Below, in pieces: positions 1 through 12,533 of a stretch of 64,000 bases of DNA (its first letter is position 1; every line of letters begins with the position of its first letter). The position numbers and the translations under genes were made by a program. The DNA is from Pseudorhodobacter sp. PARRP1 (GTDB lineage: Bacteria > Pseudomonadota > Alphaproteobacteria > Rhodobacterales > Rhodobacteraceae), in the NCBI GenBank assembly GCA_002256245.1, contig NKIU01000002.1, positions 434,001 to 498,000 on the forward strand, read 5' to 3'. The notes under the pieces were generated by a model. It made no database searches, was not told the DNA's origin, and worked only from the letters and a program-made list of their open reading frames with translations.

Positions 1-353
1 GCGCCGCCACCATCACCGCCGCACTTGGCGCGGTCGATGTCGGCCAAGGTTGCGTCGTGGCGGGCGGCCTCTGCCTTGCGGTCGAAGCACTGCCCGGCAC
101 CGACGCGATGCTGAAAAGCCTTGCCCAAATTCCCGCCAGCCTGCGCCCGAAAGGTGGTGTGTTCTACAAATCCGCCAAACCCGGCCAAGACCGCCGCATG
201 GATCTACCCACCATGGGAATGGAAACCTTGCGCCTTGTGGCCGAGGCAGGCCTTGCCGGCGTTGCCTTCGAAGCCGGATCGGTGATCTGCCTTGATCTGC
301 CGCAGATGATCGCCTTCGCTCAAGCGCAGAACCTGCTGCTATGGGCGCGCTGA
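1..353 (+). CDS. lpxI: UDP-2,3-diacylglucosamine pyrophosphatase LpxI, 3' part only
   Basis: Partial gene cut by the window edge; about 117 C-terminal residues are visible. The segment resembles the C-terminal DUF1009 domain of LpxI, with the conserved run KGGVFYKSAKPGQD followed by DLPTMG and a terminal segment on nucleotide-sugar handling. LpxI hydrolyses UDP-2,3-diacylglucosamine to lipid X plus UMP in the cytoplasm and replaces LpxH in alphaproteobacteria. The assignment is strengthened by lpxB lying next on the same strand, because the family order is usually lpxA-lpxI-lpxB. A spacer of nearly 300 bp separates it from lpxB, which is unusual for this operon and is filled by a structured repeat. 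Confidence 0.88.
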   Translation, partial: AATITAALGAVDVGQGCVVAGGLCLAVEALPGTDAMLKSLAQIPASLRPKGGVFYKSAKPGQDRRMDLPTMGMETLRLVAEAGLAGVAFEAGSVICLDLPQMIAFAQAQNLLLWAR

Positions 354-426
354 CCCCACAATCGCACCGCGCCCCGACATCGGCAGATGCCCCCGCATCT
401 GCCGCAGCACAGCATTTCCACCACTC

Positions 427-620
427 CCCCGGTGGCCAAAGCCACCGGGCAGCGCCCGCCCCGCCACCGGCGGGCGCTTCACGCCCACCGGGCCGGGCGC
501 TGCCCTCTGACGGTGCTGGTGGATACGGTTATGCTGATGCGTTCCCACATCACCCGCGCAAGCTTGCGCGGGCGCGCGGCGGGAAAACAGTCCACTGGAC
601 TGTTTTCTGTTCCGCCGCGT
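427..620 (+). repeat. Diverged copy of the multi-hairpin repeat (family ii) between lpxI and lpxB
   Basis: The gap holds a series of hairpins in the order seen in the other family copies. CCGGTGGC/GCCACCGG is at about 430-447. A nested stem GGCAGCGCCCG...CGGGCGCTGCC runs over about 448-504. A perfect CCCGCGCAAGCTTGCGCGGG lies at about 553-572. GAAAACAGTCCA/TGGACTGTTTTC, near 582-606, sits inside an outer GCGGCGG/CCGCCGC stem. Primary sequence differs strongly from the close copies at 41146, 45055 and 57115, but hairpin order and size match. No gene is evident in the gap. Confidence 0.6.
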
Positions 621-642
621 TCACGCCTTGGCGATCATGACG

Positions 643-1791
643 ATGAAACCCCTCAGCCTCTATCTCCTCGCGGGCGAACCCTCGGGCGACCGTCTCGGTG
701 CCGCGCTGATGGCGGGGCTGAAATCTCTGCACCCCAACATCATCTTCCAAGGTATCGGCGGCCCGCTGATGCAAGCCGAGGGCCTTAACAGCCTGTTCCC
801 GATGGAAGAACTGTCGATCATGGGTCTGGCCGAAGTGCTGCCGAGATATTTCCACCTCAAGCGCCGCATCCGCGAAGCCGCCGCCGCGGCACTTGCCGCC
901 CAGCCCGATGCCCTGATCACCATCGACAGCCCCGATTTCTGCCTGCGCGTGGCGAAAATCGTCAAAACCGCCAACCCGGCGCTGCGCACCATCCACTACG
1001 TCGCCCCCTCGGTCTGGGCATGGCGCCCCGGTCGCGCCGCGAAAATGGCAAAGGTCATCGACCATGTCCTGGCCCTGCTGCCGTTCGAGCCGCCCTATAT
1101 GACCGCCGCCGGGATGAGCTGCGATTTCGTCGGCCACCCCGTCGTCGCCGAACCCCTTGCCACGCCCACTGAGATCGCACAACTCGACGGCCCGCCATCT
1201 GAAAAGCCTGGCCCGCTGATCCTCACACTCCCCGGCTCGCGCCGTGGCGAAGTCAGCCGGCTGGCCCCGGTGATCGGCGAAACCCTTGCGCTGATCAAAG
1301 CCAAGCACCCCCACGCCCGCGTCGCGCTTCCAACCGTGCGCGGCGTGGAAGCGCTCGTCCGCGACCTTACCGCGGCATGGGCGATCCAACCACAGATCAT
1401 CACCGACCCCGCGCTGAAACGCGCAGCCTTCGCTGCCGCCGATGTCGCCATCGCCGCCTCTGGCACCGTCAGCCTGGAACTCGCCGCCAACACCTGCCCG
1501 ATGGTGATCGCCTACGACATGCATCCCCTGACGCTCTGGCTGATGCGCCGCGCGGCGCTGATTGACACCGTCACCTTGGTCAACCTCGTGTCAGATACCC
1601 GGGTGGTGCCGGAATTCATTGGTGAGAATTGCCGCGCCGAACAGATCGCCCCCGCCGTGCTGAACCTGCTCGACCACCCACAGGCGCAAACCGAGGCGAT
1701 GCACCTCACCATGCAGCGCTTGGGGCAGGGTGGAGAATCCCCCGGCCTGCGCGCAGCAAAATCGGTGCTGTCGGTCCTTCCAGATCGCTAA
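643..1791 (+). CDS. lpxB: Lipid-A-disaccharide synthase LpxB
   Basis: About 382 residues, the usual LpxB length. It condenses UDP-2,3-diacylglucosamine with lipid X to make the lipid A disaccharide at the inner membrane surface. The N-terminus carries the family signature LAGEPSGD (residues about 8-15), followed by FQGIGGPLM, and the C-terminal half has LPGSRRGEV and ASGTVSLELA, typical of this GT19 enzyme. Starts at 637 and 643 are both possible (ATG ACG ATG); I chose 643 because it puts the GEPSGD motif at the usual distance. No clear Shine-Dalgarno site is visible. It follows lpxI, consistent with a lipid A operon. Confidence 0.95.
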   Translation: MKPLSLYLLAGEPSGDRLGAALMAGLKSLHPNIIFQGIGGPLMQAEGLNSLFPMEELSIMGLAEVLPRYFHLKRRIREAAAAALAAQPDALITIDSPDFCLRVAKIVKTANPALRTIHYVAPSVWAWRPGRAAKMAKVIDHVLALLPFEPPYMTAAGMSCDFVGHPVVAEPLATPTEIAQLDGPPSEKPGPLILTLPGSRRGEVSRLAPVIGETLALIKAKHPHARVALPTVRGVEALVRDLTAAWAIQPQIITDPALKRAAFAAADVAIAASGTVSLELAANTCPMVIAYDMHPLTLWLMRRAALIDTVTLVNLVSDTRVVPEFIGENCRAEQIAPAVLNLLDHPQAQTEAMHLTMQRLGQGGESPGLRAAKSVLSVLPDR

Positions 1792-1809
1792 AATTTATCT
1801 AAGATTTTT

Positions 1810-1892
1810 CATCTTGGCCTAAATACTCCCGCCGGAGGCTCCCACGCTGAAGGGCAGAAGCCTCCGGCGGGAGTATTTTCGCCAAGATGAAG
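1810..1892. repeat. CCTCCGGCGGG palindromic repeat (family iii), copy 1
   Basis: A long imperfect inverted repeat. The left arm runs from CATCTTGGCC through TACTCCCGCCGGAGGCT, and the right arm mirrors it (AGCCTCCGGCGGGAGTA, then GCCAAGATGAAG). It lies between the convergent lpxB and mnmA genes, where it could serve as a bidirectional terminator. Related copies are at about 21361, 34351 and 48013. Confidence 0.85.
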
Positions 1893-1999
1893 CCCGGCCG
1901 CCCCAAGGTTTGATCGCGCCTAAGTGTTAAAAATCTGTTAAAATGCTAGGGTCAAGCCATTGAAAACAAACGTCTAAAAAAGGTCCCGAGTTGGGACCG

Positions 2000-3133
2000 T
2001 CACTTGCCCCGCCAAATCCAGCCGCCGCCAAACACCCGGCTGCCCTCGGGCGCGTAGAACACGCAGGCCTGCCCGGGCGAGATGCCATCCTCTGGGTCGA
2101 GCAGTTCCACCGTGGCCTCGGTCGCCGATAGGGGCCGCACCACCGCAGGCCGTGGTGGCCGGGTCGAGCGGACCTTGACGTTCAGATGCCATTCCGCCCG
2201 GCTGTCGAACGGCGCATCCCCCAACCAGTTGATCTCGCGCAGCGGCACCACCCGGGTGGACAGCGCCTCTTTCGGCCCGACAATCACCTGCCGCAGGGCA
2301 GGGTCCAGCTTGACCACATACAAAGGATCACCCAAGCCGCCGATCCCCAGCCCCTTGCGCTGCCCGATCGTGTAATGAATGACCCCGCGATGCTGCCCCA
2401 GCACGCGCCCCGCCTGATCGACGATATCCCCCGGATCAGCCGCCCCCGGCCGCAGCTTTTCAATCACCGCCGCATAGTTGCCGTTGGGGACGAAACAAAT
2501 ATCCTGACTGTCCGGCTTGTCGGCCACCGACAGCCCATATTTCGCCGCCAGCGCCCGCGTTTCGGCCTTGCTGGCCAGATGCCCCAGCGGGAAGCGCAGA
2601 TAATCCAGTTGTTCCTGCGTGGTTGAGAACAGGAAGTAGCTTTGATCGCGGTTCGGGTCGCTCGCCATATGCAGTTCCGACCCCGCGCCAAGCTTGCGCT
2701 GGATGTAATGCCCCGTCGCCATGCAATCCGCGTTCAGATCCTTCGCTGTCGCCAGCAGATCCTTGAACTTCACCCGCTCATTGCAGCGGATGCACGGCAC
2801 CGGCGTCGCGCCCGCCAGATAGGCGTCGGCAAATTCCTCGATCACCGCCTCGCGGAAGGTGTTCTCATAATCCAGCACGTAATGCGGAAAGCCCATCAGC
2901 TCCGCCACCCGCGCCGCATCGTGAATATCCCGGCCCGCACAGCACGCGCCCTTCTTGGCCAGCGCCGCCCCGTGATCGTAAAGCTGCAAGGTGACGCCCA
3001 CCACGTCATAGCCTTCCTCGGCCAGTTGCGCCGCCACGACCGAGCTGTCCACCCCACCCGACATCGCCACCACGACGCGGGTTTCAGAAGGTGGCTTGGC
3101 GAAACCAAGCGAGTTCAGCGGCTGATCAAGCAT
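2000..3133 (-). CDS. mnmA: tRNA-specific 2-thiouridylase MnmA
   Basis: About 377 residues from the chosen ATG at 3133 (E. coli MnmA has 368). It thiolates U34 of tRNA Lys, Glu and Gln in the cytoplasm using an activated sulfur carrier. The N-type ATP pyrophosphatase P-loop reads MSGGVDSSV. The catalytic cysteines are recognisable in [14 protein letters not shown] and in [11 protein letters not shown], and the ATP-binding stretch GHYIQRK follows the first. Upstream in-frame ATGs at 3160 and 3205 would add residues not typical of the family; 3133 has GGAA a few bases upstream. It is divergent from sciP. Confidence 0.95.
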   Translation of the reverse strand: MLDQPLNSLGFAKPPSETRVVVAMSGGVDSSVVAAQLAEEGYDVVGVTLQLYDHGAALAKKGACCAGRDIHDAARVAELMGFPHYVLDYENTFREAVIEEFADAYLAGATPVPCIRCNERVKFKDLLATAKDLNADCMATGHYIQRKLGAGSELHMASDPNRDQSYFLFSTTQEQLDYLRFPLGHLASKAETRALAAKYGLSVADKPDSQDICFVPNGNYAAVIEKLRPGAADPGDIVDQAGRVLGQHRGVIHYTIGQRKGLGIGGLGDPLYVVKLDPALRQVIVGPKEALSTRVVPLREINWLGDAPFDSRAEWHLNVKVRSTRPPRPAVVRPLSATEATVELLDPEDGISPGQACVFYAPEGSRVFGGGWIWRGK

Positions 3134-3271
3134 CGAAAATTCCGGGGAATAGGGCGGCATCAAGGCCAATAGTTCGCAATATAGGAAAATGCGATACAGT
3201 CTCAACCCCTCGCTTTACTGTTGTTTAAGCCCGTTCCGCGACACTGCCCGGATCAGAACGAGGAATCCGCG

Positions 3272-3550
3272 ATGTATCTCAAGAAAGTTGACGGGCCGCG
3301 GCAGGTCACTCTGCCCGATGGCAGTATCCTGACCCGCGCCGATTTGCCGCCACCGGACACCCAGCGTTGGGTCGCCAGCCGCAAGGCTGTGGTGGTCAAA
3401 GCCGTGATTTATGGCCTTTTGAGCGAAGCCGATGCGCTGGAGCGCTACGCTTTGTCGCAGGAAGAGTTCGTGCTTTGGCGTCAGGCGGTTGAAACCCATG
3501 GCGAAAAGGCCCTGCGCGTTACCACAATCCAAAAATATCGACAACTTTAG
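3272..3550 (+). CDS. sciP: CtrA inhibitor protein SciP (DUF1153)
   Basis: 92 residues from the ATG at 3272, preceded by GAGGAA. The sequence beginning MYLKKVDGPRQVTLPDGSIL and containing RWVASRKAVVVKAVIYGLLS and EFVLWRQAVETHGEKALRVT matches the DUF1153/SciP family. SciP is a small helix-turn-helix protein that, in Caulobacter, binds CtrA and DNA and blocks CtrA-dependent transcription in G1. Its gene sits just before ctrA, as in other Rhodobacterales, where the pair influences motility and gene transfer agent expression. The family match is seen in the sequence; the regulatory role is taken from relatives. Confidence 0.93.
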   Translation: MYLKKVDGPRQVTLPDGSILTRADLPPPDTQRWVASRKAVVVKAVIYGLLSEADALERYALSQEEFVLWRQAVETHGEKALRVTTIQKYRQL

Positions 3551-3561
3551 ATTGTTTTTGG

Positions 3562-3617
3562 GAATCTTGCTGTCACAGTAACGTGTAGTTAACCATTCAC
3601 CGCCAAAGTCATTAACG
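3562..3617 (+). promoter_or_regulatory. Candidate ctrA control region: GANTC site and CtrA half-sites
   Basis: The sciP-ctrA spacer has a GAATC (GANTC, the CcrM methylation motif) at 3562-3566. A TTAACCAT sequence at 3589-3596 matches the CtrA half-site, and a second TTAAC lies at 3612-3616. This resembles the Caulobacter ctrA promoter logic of methylation plus autoregulation. The spacing between the TTAA motifs is longer than the classical TTAA-N7-TTAA, so binding is inferred. Confidence 0.5.
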
Positions 3618-3644
3618 AACAAGAGCCTGTGACGGAGCCCCCGA

Positions 3645-4355
3645 ATGCGAATCTTACTGGTTGAGGACGACCCCACCACTTCCCGTAGTATCGAATTGAT
3701 GCTGACCCACGCCAACTTGAACGTCTATTGCACCGATCTGGGCGAAGACGGCATCGATTTGGCGAAACTGTATGATTACGATTTGATTCTTTTGGATCTT
3801 AATCTGCCGGATATGTCTGGGCACGAGGTGTTGCGGCAGCTGCGGCTGGCGCGGATCGAGACGCCGATACTGATTCTGTCCGGGTCAGACGACACCGAAA
3901 ACAAGATCAAGGGTTTCGGCTTTGGCGCCGACGACTATCTGACCAAACCCTTCCATCGCGAAGAACTGGTGGCGCGCATCCATGCGATCATCCGCCGCTC
4001 GAAAGGCCACAGCCAATCGATGATCAAGACCGGGCGGGTCAACGTCAATCTTGATGCCAAGACCGTGGATGTCGAAGGCGCGACGGTGCATCTGACCGGC
4101 AAGGAATACCAGATGCTGGAACTGCTGTCTTTGCGCAAGGGCACCACCTTGACCAAAGAGATGTTCCTGAACCACCTCTACGGCGGTATGGATGAGCCTG
4201 AGTTGAAGATCATCGACGTTTTCATCTGCAAGTTGCGCAAAAAGCTGGCAGAGGCGACCGGTGGCACCAATTACATCGAAACGGTCTGGGGGCGCGGCTA
4301 TGTGCTGCGCGATCCGGGGCCGGCTTTGGCACCGCGTCTGGCTGCCAGTGCTTGA
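3645..4355 (+). CDS. ctrA: Cell-cycle response regulator CtrA
   Basis: 236 residues, the usual CtrA length. It is an OmpR/PhoB-type DNA-binding response regulator. The receiver domain (about 1-115) has acidic residues EDD at 7-9, phosphoacceptor D51 in [13 protein letters not shown], and the lysine in DDYLTKPF. The winged-helix domain follows, with [44 protein letters not shown] and VWGRGYVL, nearly diagnostic of CtrA. In this family it activates motility and related functions rather than being essential as in Caulobacter. A GACGGAG ribosome site precedes the ATG. The adjacent sciP would modulate it. Confidence 0.97.
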   Translation: MRILLVEDDPTTSRSIELMLTHANLNVYCTDLGEDGIDLAKLYDYDLILLDLNLPDMSGHEVLRQLRLARIETPILILSGSDDTENKIKGFGFGADDYLTKPFHREELVARIHAIIRRSKGHSQSMIKTGRVNVNLDAKTVDVEGATVHLTGKEYQMLELLSLRKGTTLTKEMFLNHLYGGMDEPELKIIDVFICKLRKKLAEATGGTNYIETVWGRGYVLRDPGPALAPRLAASA

Positions 4356-4421
4356 ACGCCGCTGACCCCGCCTGCGCTTGCCCATTTCCCGCCCGCCGCA
4401 TAACTTGGCCAAAACGGATAG

Positions 4422-8632
<4,211 letters not shown>

Positions 8633-8687
8633 AACCTCACGATGTTGTGGTCCGGCGGATGGAACCGAACGCTTGCATCTGCGTTAT

Positions 8688-8722
8688 GTTCTCAGAAGTT
8701 CACATATGTTCTTATAAAGTTC
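8688..8722 (+). promoter_or_regulatory. LexA-like box with a four-fold GTTC array
   Basis: GTTCTTATAAAGTTC at 8708-8722 is an exact GTTC-N7-GTTC, the LexA site established for Rhodobacter and other alphaproteobacteria. Further GTTC units at 8688 and 8698 (separated by N6) give four GTTCs spaced about one helical turn apart. An inverted GAAC lies at 8746-8749. The array is upstream of the 40-codon gene at 8778. Confidence 0.65.
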
Positions 8723-8777
8723 TTTACGAATCGTTGAGAATATGAGAACAATACAGCAACAAGCAACGGAGGTCGCA

Positions 8778-8900
8778 ATGTTCACCGAGATTATCGAAAT
8801 CCTGAAACGCTCCAACTCCAGCCTTGCGGCTGAAGCGGTTGGTGCCGTGTCGTTGTTTGCCCTGCTTTTCGTCGGATTGGGAATGTCCGGCACGCTTTGA
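8778..8900 (+). CDS. 40-residue single-pass membrane micro-protein, putatively SOS-controlled
   Basis: ATG at 8778 is preceded by a strong GGAGG seven bases upstream. The product starts MFTEIIEILKRSNSSLAAEA and ends with a hydrophobic stretch VGAVSLFALLFVGLGMSGTL, so a charged N-terminus of about 20 residues is followed by one membrane segment. It follows recG after 145 bp and has a LexA-like box upstream plus a terminator downstream, making it an independent transcription unit. The layout recalls the SOS-induced division inhibitor SidA of Caulobacter (a 29-residue inner-membrane protein), but I see no sequence similarity that proves it. Function unknown; the gene itself is well supported. 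Confidence 0.75.
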   Translation: MFTEIIEILKRSNSSLAAEAVGAVSLFALLFVGLGMSGTL

Positions 8901-9001
8901 CGGTTCTGCCTGCGGTCTTGTCGAACCGGGCCTGCGCTTCTGTCCCCAAGTGATGCGCTTCGTGGCTGCCCTGCCACTGCCCGGTTAAAGAACGCCACTT
9001 T

Positions 9002-9037
9002 CCGCCGCCATCCGATGGGATGTGCGGCGGTTTTTTT
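9002..9037 (+). terminator. Rho-independent terminator after the micro-protein gene
   Basis: The stem CCGCCGC...GCGGCGG (about 9003-9030) is followed directly by TTTTTTT at 9031-9037. It is oriented for the plus strand and abuts the stop codon of the convergent NifU-like gene. Confidence 0.85.
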
Positions 9038-9470
9038 ACGCGGTTTGTGCGGCCGCCTCGCAGGCCGCGTCCAGCGCCAAAAGAATCGAGGCATGGCGGT
9101 TCTTGTAGTCGCGCGCCGGGGTCAGCACCTCATAGCCATCAAACGGCGCGGCAGGCGCAGGGCCATTGTCTTTCAACATCGCCCGCAGCGCATCGCGCGC
9201 TGTTTCCAATTCGGCAACGCTGCGCCCCACAACCACCTGACCAAGAATCGCCGCCGAGGCTTGTCCCAGCGCGCAGGCCTTCACATCCTGCGCGAAATCC
9301 ACCACCCGCCCGTCTTTCATCACCAGATCGACGGTCAGCGTCGATCCGCACAGCGGCGAGCGTTTGCGCGCCGTGCCGGTGGGCGCGGGCAGGCGGCCCA
9401 GATGCGGGATATCCGCCGCAAGTGCCAGAATCCGCCCGGAGTAAAGTTTGACAAGATCGCTATCGCTCAT
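9036..9470 (-). CDS. Iron-sulfur cluster assembly scaffold protein, NifU/IscU N-terminal-like
   Basis: 144 residues from the ATG at 9470. The pattern SPLCGSTLTVDLVMKDGRV, DVKACALGQASAAIL and the distal ALDAACEAAA resembles the NifU/IscU N-terminal fold, with cysteines at the places expected for cluster or metal binding (SPLCGS, ACALGQA and a C-terminal Cys). Proteins of this type are found beside hisI in many Rhodobacteraceae. Which cluster pathway it serves cannot be told from sequence. It diverges from hisI, whose ATG lies 61 bp away. Confidence 0.75.
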   Translation of the reverse strand: MSDSDLVKLYSGRILALAADIPHLGRLPAPTGTARKRSPLCGSTLTVDLVMKDGRVVDFAQDVKACALGQASAAILGQVVVGRSVAELETARDALRAMLKDNGPAPAAPFDGYEVLTPARDYKNRHASILLALDAACEAAAQTA

Positions 9471-9531
9471 GGCTTTCCCTTTTGTTGCCCACAAGATAAG
9501 CCCGATGCACCCCGCAGCCAAGGAGAACCCG

Positions 9532-9888
9532 ATGCAATTTGATCCCGCAGCCCTCAGCTTTGATGCCAACGGCCTGATCCCCTGCATTGCGCAGGACCAT
9601 GTCTCGGGCGAGGTGCTGATGATGGCGTGGATGAACGCGGAATCGCTGGCGCGCACGCTGCAAACCGGGGCGATGACCTATTGGTCACGCTCGCGGGCCA
9701 GCTTTTGGGCCAAGGGCGAAACCTCGGGCCATGTGCAGCGGTTGGTCGAGTTGCGCGTTGATTGTGATCGCGATTGCCTGCTCGCACTTGTCACGCAAGA
9801 GGGGCCGGCCTGCCATACCAACCGGCGCAGTTGCTTTTACACTGCCGTGCGCGACGGTGCCGAGGTGGTGATTTCCGCCCCGCTATAG
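9532..9888 (+). CDS. hisI: Phosphoribosyl-AMP cyclohydrolase HisI
   Basis: 118 residues from the ATG at 9532, which follows AAGGAG. HisI opens the purine ring of phosphoribosyl-AMP in the third step of histidine synthesis. The metal-binding motifs are visible: VDCDRDCLL and PACHTNRRSCFY, with MTYWSRSRASFWAKGETSGH in the centre. It is monofunctional, lacking the HisE domain. Upstream in-frame ATGs exist but are not needed. Its last six bases overlap the convergent gluQ stop. Confidence 0.96.
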   Translation: MQFDPAALSFDANGLIPCIAQDHVSGEVLMMAWMNAESLARTLQTGAMTYWSRSRASFWAKGETSGHVQRLVELRVDCDRDCLLALVTQEGPACHTNRRSCFYTAVRDGAEVVISAPL

Positions 9889-10770
9889 CCCAACCATGCG
9901 GCGGATATCGGCAGGCGTCGCCCCTTCGGCGCGGTATTTCGACAGCGCGCGCGCATCATCGCGCTTGGCAAGGCGCTTGCCCTGATCATCGCGGATCAGG
10001 CGGTGGTGGTGATAGATCGGGGTGGGTAATCCCATAAGCCTTTGTAAAAGCACGTGAATCTTTGTGGCCTCGAAAAGGTCTTGCCCGCGAACCACATCGG
10101 TGACCCCTTGCTCTGCGTCGTCCAGAACGACGGAAAGATGATAGGACGTCGCCATATCGCGACGACACACCGCAATGTCGCCGATGTGATCACACAGATC
10201 TTGGCCGTCAAAGCGGATAGCGCCCGTCTCGCCCAATGGGCCGCTGCCATGCTCTTGAAAGCTGAACGTGCCAGATGATCCCTGCTGCGCGGCGTGAGCA
10301 GCGGTGATCTGGTCCATATGCAGCCGCAGCACGCCATCCGGTCTGGGTTGATGGGCGAAGCGGGTTTGCTGGTCGCGACAGGTGCCGGGGTAAACCGGGC
10401 CATCCGGCCCGACGGCGGCGGCCACGCCCTCTTGCGGCGCGCTGAGGGCCTGCAAAATATCGCGGCGGTTGCAGGTGCACAGAAACAGGCAATGTCGTGC
10501 CCACAGATCGTCCAGCGCCGCCGCATAAACGGCCTGTCTTTGCGATTGGCGCAGAACAGGTTGCGGCCAGGACAGGCCAAGCCATTGCAAATCATCATAT
10601 ATTTGCGCCTCCCACTCTGGGCGGCAGCGCGATTGGTCGATGTCTTCGATCCGCAACAGGAACGTGCCACCCTCTGCGACCGCCATATCATACGCCAACA
10701 TGGCCGAATAGGCATGGCCCAGATGCAAAGGCCCGGTGGGCGAGGGTGCAAAGCGGGTTACGAAAGCCAT
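9883..10770 (-). CDS. gluQ: Glutamyl-Q tRNA(Asp) synthetase
   Basis: 295 residues, typical of the truncated GluRS paralogue YadB/GluQ. It attaches glutamate to the queuosine at position 34 of tRNA(Asp). The N-terminus [17 protein letters not shown] carries the HIGH-like HLGH; the KMSKS-like loop is GKRLAKR. Zinc-ligand cysteines appear in FLCTCNRRD and TCRD. The anticodon-binding domain of GluRS is missing, as expected. The start overlaps the end of trmFO by 13 bp, so the two tRNA-modification genes are coupled. Confidence 0.94.
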   Translation of the reverse strand: MAFVTRFAPSPTGPLHLGHAYSAMLAYDMAVAEGGTFLLRIEDIDQSRCRPEWEAQIYDDLQWLGLSWPQPVLRQSQRQAVYAAALDDLWARHCLFLCTCNRRDILQALSAPQEGVAAAVGPDGPVYPGTCRDQQTRFAHQPRPDGVLRLHMDQITAAHAAQQGSSGTFSFQEHGSGPLGETGAIRFDGQDLCDHIGDIAVCRRDMATSYHLSVVLDDAEQGVTDVVRGQDLFEATKIHVLLQRLMGLPTPIYHHHRLIRDDQGKRLAKRDDARALSKYRAEGATPADIRRMVGL

Positions 10771-12086
10771 TCCGTGAACGATTCCTTCGCCCGGTCGGTA
10801 TAGGCCTTGTAGCGATCCTTGCGCCCCTTGCGGCCGCCGCGCGCGTCAATCGGCGGGAACAGCCCGAAGTTGACGTTCATCGGCTGGAAGGTTTTCGCCT
10901 CGGCCCCGCCGGTGATGTGGGTGACAAGCGCGCCCATCGCGGTATCGGGCGGCGGCGGTGGCAAGATGCGCCCCTGCAATTCCGCCGCAGCCATCCGGCC
11001 CGCAAGCAGCCCCATCGCCGAGGATTCCACATAGCCTTCCACGCCAGTGATCTGGCCTGCAAAGCGAATATTCGGTCGCGATTTCAGCCGCATCTGGTCA
11101 TCAAGCAAGGTGGGCGAGTTGATGAACGTGTTGCGATGAATACCGCCAAGCCGCGCAAAGCTTGCATTCTGCAAACCCGGAATCATCTTTAAAACAGTGC
11201 TTTGCGCGCCATACTTCATCTTGGTCTGAAAGCCGACAATGTTGTAAAGCGTGCCCAGCTTGTTGTCGCGGCGCAGTTGCACCACGGCATAGGGTTTCAG
11301 CGGGTTGTGCGGGTTGGTCAGCCCAACCGGCTTCATCGGGCCAAATCGCAAGGTCTCGCGGCCACGTTCTGCCATCACTTCAATCGGCAGACAGCCGTCG
11401 AAATAGCCCGCGGTTTCGCCCTCGTGGAATTCGGTTTTGTCGGCAGCAAGCAGCGCGTCGATGAAGGCGTCGTATTCGTCTTTTGTCATCGGGCAGTTCA
11501 TATAGGCGACCTGCTCTTCGACCGTTTCGCCCTTGTCGTAGCGGCTTTGCATCCAGGCCACCGACATATCGACCGACTCGGCATAGACGATGGGTGCGAT
11601 CGCGTCGAAGAAGGCCAGCGCATCGGCCCCGGTCGCGGCGCGGATGCTGTTTGCCAGCGCGCCTGATGTCAGCGGACCGGTGGCGACGATCCAGTTGCCC
11701 TGATCGGGCAGTTCGGTCACTTCCTCAAACGAGGTGGCGATCATCGGATGCGCGTTCAGCTTTGCCGTCACCGCCGCCGCGAACGGGTCACGATCCACCG
11801 CGAGTGCGCCGCCCGCAGGCAGGCGGTGCGCCTGTGCCATCGCCATGATCAAACCACCGGCCGCCCGCATCTCCCAATGCAGCAAGCCCACAGCATTGCG
11901 TTCGTCATCATCCGAGCGGAACGAGTTCGAGCAGACCATCTCGGCGAAATCGCCGGTGCGATGCGCGAACGTGGCCACCTTGGGCCGCATTTCGTGGATC
12001 ACGACGCGCACGCCTTGTTCTGCCGCCTGCCAAGCCGCTTCTGATCCGGCCATGCCGCCGCCGATGATGTGCAATTCTTGTGTCAT
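10758..12086 (-). CDS. trmFO: Methylenetetrahydrofolate--tRNA-(uracil-54-C5)-methyltransferase TrmFO
   Basis: 442 residues, the usual length. This FAD- and folate-dependent enzyme makes m5U54 in the T-loop of tRNA. The FAD-binding motif [15 protein letters not shown] is at the N-terminus, followed by [21 protein letters not shown], and [20 protein letters not shown] near the C-terminus closes the FAD site; these are characteristic of the GidA-related TrmFO family. The ATG at 12086 has no strong ribosome site. gluQ follows with an overlap. Confidence 0.96.
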   Translation of the reverse strand: MTQELHIIGGGMAGSEAAWQAAEQGVRVVIHEMRPKVATFAHRTGDFAEMVCSNSFRSDDDERNAVGLLHWEMRAAGGLIMAMAQAHRLPAGGALAVDRDPFAAAVTAKLNAHPMIATSFEEVTELPDQGNWIVATGPLTSGALANSIRAATGADALAFFDAIAPIVYAESVDMSVAWMQSRYDKGETVEEQVAYMNCPMTKDEYDAFIDALLAADKTEFHEGETAGYFDGCLPIEVMAERGRETLRFGPMKPVGLTNPHNPLKPYAVVQLRRDNKLGTLYNIVGFQTKMKYGAQSTVLKMIPGLQNASFARLGGIHRNTFINSPTLLDDQMRLKSRPNIRFAGQITGVEGYVESSAMGLLAGRMAAAELQGRILPPPPPDTAMGALVTHITGGAEAKTFQPMNVNFGLFPPIDARGGRKGRKDRYKAYTDRAKESFTEWLS

Positions 12087-12112
12087 GGCGCCGATGTAGC
12101 CCTGCGCGGCAG

Positions 12113-12463
12113 TTAGATCAAGGCGATGCGTTCGCGTTGGGCGGGGTCGGGGAAGGGGCGGTATAGCCCGACCTCGATCTGCGCAATCATCTGGTGCATG
12201 TGATCATATCGTCGCTCGGCTGCTTCATCCGGAGACGACAGCGCTGCAAATGCAGCGTCCAGATCGGCCAGGCCGCCAACGTCAATTTCAAGCAGAAAAT
12301 CAGTATGCGCGCCCGAGGCAAGGCGAAATTTGCGCCGCATCAAGCGCCAATCCAGAATGAGACCCTGCGCTTTCAGATAGCTCATCCACGCCTCAACCGC
12401 GGCGGCAAAGGCCAAGGCGCGCGCGCCGTCGCGCAGTTCGATCATGCAGTGATAGATGTTCAT
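12113..12463 (-). CDS. Conserved hypothetical protein, about 116 residues
   Basis: The ATG at 12463 follows AGGAGG, a strong ribosome site, which overrules the longer frame to 12568. The product ([19 protein letters not shown]...) has no signal peptide or membrane segment and is rich in acidic residues. It resembles uncharacterised small Rhodobacteraceae proteins (DUF6614-like, from memory). It lies 26 bp downstream of trmFO on the other side and 70 bp from the DoxX gene on the same strand. No function can be assigned. Confidence 0.7.
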   Translation of the reverse strand: MNIYHCMIELRDGARALAFAAAVEAWMSYLKAQGLILDWRLMRRKFRLASGAHTDFLLEIDVGGLADLDAAFAALSSPDEAAERRYDHMHQMIAQIEVGLYRPFPDPAQRERIALI

Positions 12464-12533
12464 GCTGCCTCCTGTTTCACACAAGACAGCAGAAATTCCT
12501 TGCCAAGCGCTTAACCCGGCAAGGAAAAATGCC

